In this document: positions 61,629-64,000 of the stretch, one piece after another
How positions within the stretch are numbered: the first letter of the stretch is position 1
Layout: each line of letters starts with the position of its first letter
Assembly (NCBI GenBank): GCA_027559495.1
Contig: JAMXSV010000024.1
Location: forward strand, 1,488,001-1,552,000
DNA: 64,000 nt
From: Aurifilum marmelostoma
Lineage: Eukaryota; Ascomycota; Sordariomycetes; Diaporthales; Cryphonectriaceae
Direction of reading: 5' to 3'
The notes under the pieces: model-generated
The model's database searches: none
What the model saw: the letters and a program-made list of their open reading frames with translations, nothing else
Told to the model about the DNA's origin: nothing
Made by a program: the position numbers and the translations under genes

Positions 61629-63158
61629 GATCATAACCAGATCTCCGCCCGCCTGATGTCGATTCAAGCTACTTGTAGCATCTCTCTCGTACACCCTGGT
61701 GCTTCGGGATCTAATTGAATCTGGCCTGTCCCGGAATACGCGCCTTGACTCTTCTTGAACGGTCTTTGACGCATTCACCGAGTACTGTGCGCGGCCCTTT
61801 GACGGTGCGACCTCGGTTGCTGTGAATCGCTTGGCATTCGCGGGTCAAAGGCTTTTCAGCAATCGTTCAGGTCAATCTGAGCTGGCCCTTGCTGTATACG
61901 CACTTTGGCACGACTCCCATCCAGTCCGGCCTAGTATGACTGATATGGGCGCGATAGTGGTCAGTCCGTTCAGAGATGTACCTTTTCTCTCTGCAGGTCG
62001 TAGGTGAAAATCGGATGGAGCAGCAAGGCGACGGTCGAGTCGTCAACGAGAGAAGGCGCCGGTGGAGGCGGGCGGCTAAAAATCATGACATTGAATACGT
62101 TGGAGATGCTTTGGCCTCCTGGAGGAGGATGGGAGGTCATTACAGCCCTCAATTTGTTGACGGTCGGCGTCCGGGTCCAAGGAGGGAGTCGAGGTGATGG
62201 CATAAGGGAGCCAGCTCAGGGGGCGCGTTTCGTTGTCTTCGGATTTCGTCTGCGGTGTTGTGGTATTTCTCTAACTTTTTCCCTCTTTCCTTTTTCTTCT
62301 CTCCCACGTCCCTTTTTCATGTTCTTCCATATCGGGGGCTTCGTCAGCATTCGTGGCGTTTTCGGAACGACTTTCCGGCCTATCTTCAAAAAGTTCGATT
62401 CCCGTTTTGCATGAGGCGGCGGCGGAGGAGGCGGTTTGGAGGCTTGCATTGTGTTTTTCCTTTCTTTTTTTCTTTTTGCATTTTCAGGTGGTCCGCGATG
62501 ATAGACTTCTTGTGCCCTGTAACGTCGTGGGCTTTTGCATTAGACTGATTCCCACACCTTTGAGGTGTCATTAGATATTTGCGACAGGAACAGCCTGATT
62601 GCATAGTCAACTGAATGGAACCGTTGTACAAAGAAATTCGACGTGGCTTCAAGGTGATCATATGGTGCGTGACTTACTATTGCAATGTACATGGCGGTAT
62701 ATTGCCACATTATTTATAGGCTGATCGAGAAGCCAACCGTTTCATCATGGTTGTGTGTTGTACGGGTGCCGACTACAAATCCAATATAAGGACCACGCAT
62801 TCATCGGACTCAAACCTTCTCGTCTACCATTGTTTTTGGTACAGGAAGAAATCCTCTTGATAATGTAGTATGTCGATGGACACGCGGATTAACTGATGCT
62901 GGCTGTCAGAGCAGAGAGCCTCCATAATGCTTTCCATGTCAAGATCACAGTGGTGAAGGTAGGCTATGGCACAGCTTACAGGGCAGAAGAGGGACATGAA
63001 AGGTCAAATATCGAAGATGCCGGATCCCAAAGGACCCTTGCTAAGGATTATGTGTTGTGTGCGGATCACAATTGAAGGGAGTTGCTGGCGTGGTCCACAG
63101 CGTTCGCAGGTCCTATAGCCGACTCCTCCTCCTCCTCCTCCTCTTCTCATCAGAATCT
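61629..63158. other. Convergent intergenic region
   Basis: 3' flanks of the C2H2 gene (+) and the small membrane protein gene (-). A T-rich stretch occurs near 62270-62320 and near 62455-62485. A long 3'UTR for the C2H2 gene is possible. No coding signal. Confidence 0.5.
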
Positions 63159-63462
63159 TCACGACCGGCTCTCTCGATCGACGAGACGAATCTTGGGCTT
63201 CATTTTGTCGAGCTCAGCCTTGTCCTTCTCTGTGGGAGTGAACCCGAATTTCTCCTCTGCCCGATCAGATACGTACAGCCCGACAGCCCCCCAGGCCAGC
63301 AGGCCGACGCCGACGCCGAGCTTCGCCTTGGACGAGAGACCTCGGTATGCCCTAGCCACAAAAGGTGAATTACTGGTTCTATAATATAGACATCTAGACA
63401 GGAAGGAGGAGGAGAGTCGCTTTCTCGTTGTAGGAAAGATTTACGCACTTCAATAGTGACAT
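63159..63462 (-). CDS. Small single-TM protein, probably mitochondrial
   Basis: Two exons on the minus strand, 63462-63449 (MSLLK, 14 bases) and 63351-63159, giving 68 aa. The junction makes MSLLKAYRGLSSKAKLGVGV. After a short basic N-terminus there is one hydrophobic helix (LGVGVGLLAWGAVGLYV, residues ~16-32). The rest is a charged tail: SDRAEEKFGFTPTEKDKAELDKMKPKIRLVD. The organisation (basic start, one TM, charged C-terminal domain) is that of small inner-membrane proteins of fungal mitochondria. I do not recognise a named family. The very short first exon explains why the gene is easily missed. The splice model is supported by frame and motif logic only. Confidence 0.65.
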
Positions 63463-64000
63463 GTTGGAAGCAGGTCAGGAAAGGAAAAAAAAAAATTGAG
63501 ACGAGTAAGTTTGGGCCACTACCGGCGGTGCATGTTTCGTATCTCGACTCAAGCAGGCTGCTGCAAATATTAGGAAAAATTCACAATCTTCCCCCAAACA
63601 GGGTACTGAACTCACTGATTTGACTGTAGCCTTTCAGCCAGTCCCTGAGGCTTCACCTTGAACGTTTTTGGTTCTAGCTCGCAGAGTCCAGTTGCAAGGG
63701 AAAATTCTCGTTCGCTTGCTGTCGAGGTCGCGGGAGGCGGGATGCGGCTATAGATGGATGGTAGGTAGTAAGTGAACTCTGATTGGCTGGCCGTTGCTCG
63801 ACCCCAGTCCCAAGGTACTACTACTGCTAGGCTCTTCGAGCCAAAATTTCTGGATGCAGGCCAAAGCATTCTCTGTGTGTGTCTGTCTTGTGAGTCGACC
63901 GCGCCGCAACCCCAGACCGCCACCGGTTCAGACACTTACGACGGCCCCCTCGTCGACGTCTTTCTGCTGTTCTAGAGAGCACCCACCCCACTCCGTCACC
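63463..64000. other. Upstream region at window end
   Basis: Upstream of the small membrane protein gene. An A run lies at about 63484-63496. A short + frame at 63772-63975 near the edge has no recognisable product. A gene might begin beyond the window. Confidence 0.45.

Overview
The window is nuclear DNA of a filamentous ascomycete, most likely a Sordariomycete-type Pezizomycotina. Almost every gene carries short introns (about 50-200 bases) with GT..AG ends and CTAAC/CTGAC branch sites. The gene set is typical of that group: sterol C-22 desaturase, DASH subunit Ask1, NuA4 subunit Eaf7, a compact anoctamin, and a glutamine/proline-rich C2H2 factor. I rebuilt exon structures by hand; each model below gives a reading frame that is a whole multiple of three, except the Rab gene, which has a frameshift. 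No transposon, RIP-type AT-rich block, tRNA, rRNA or CRISPR array was seen.

Layout. 0-9 kb: end of a quinone-oxidoreductase-like gene, an anoctamin/TMEM16 gene, and a two-SH3 scaffold-like gene, all on +. 8.8-17 kb: mRNA-export WD40 protein Rae1/Gle2 (-), divergent from a flavocytochrome b2-type L-lactate dehydrogenase (+), then a divergent Rab GTPase (+). 17.8-23.5 kb: cohesin loader Scc2/Mis4 (-). 24-32 kb: a growth-related block holding RNA polymerase I subunit Rpa12 (+), deoxyhypusine hydroxylase (-), its substrate eIF5A (+), Pol I initiation factor Rrn7 (+) and the ubiquitin-eL40 fusion (+). 33-38 kb: a five-TM Yip1-family protein (+), a mitochondrial rhodanese (-) and Erg5/CYP61 (-). 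40-46.5 kb: Ask1 (-), Eaf7 (-) and a gamma-tubulin complex protein (+).

46.5-60 kb is a 13.5 kb stretch without a recognisable gene. It is not AT-rich and leads into a C2H2 zinc-finger regulator at 59,958 that has a long pyrimidine-rich leader and a probable 5'UTR intron. The window ends with a small single-TM protein (-).

Most notable points: (1) the deoxyhypusine hydroxylase and eIF5A genes are head-to-head neighbours, flanked by two Pol I factors and a ribosomal-protein fusion; (2) the ubiquitin-eL40 gene has its ATG split by an intron, a 7-base exon, and a stop codon alone in the last exon; (3) a one-base frameshift in a C run separates the Rab GTPase core from its prenylated CC tail; (4) the long gene-free region upstream of the C2H2 gene contains recurrent GTACTATGTA/TACATAGTAC palindromic words.
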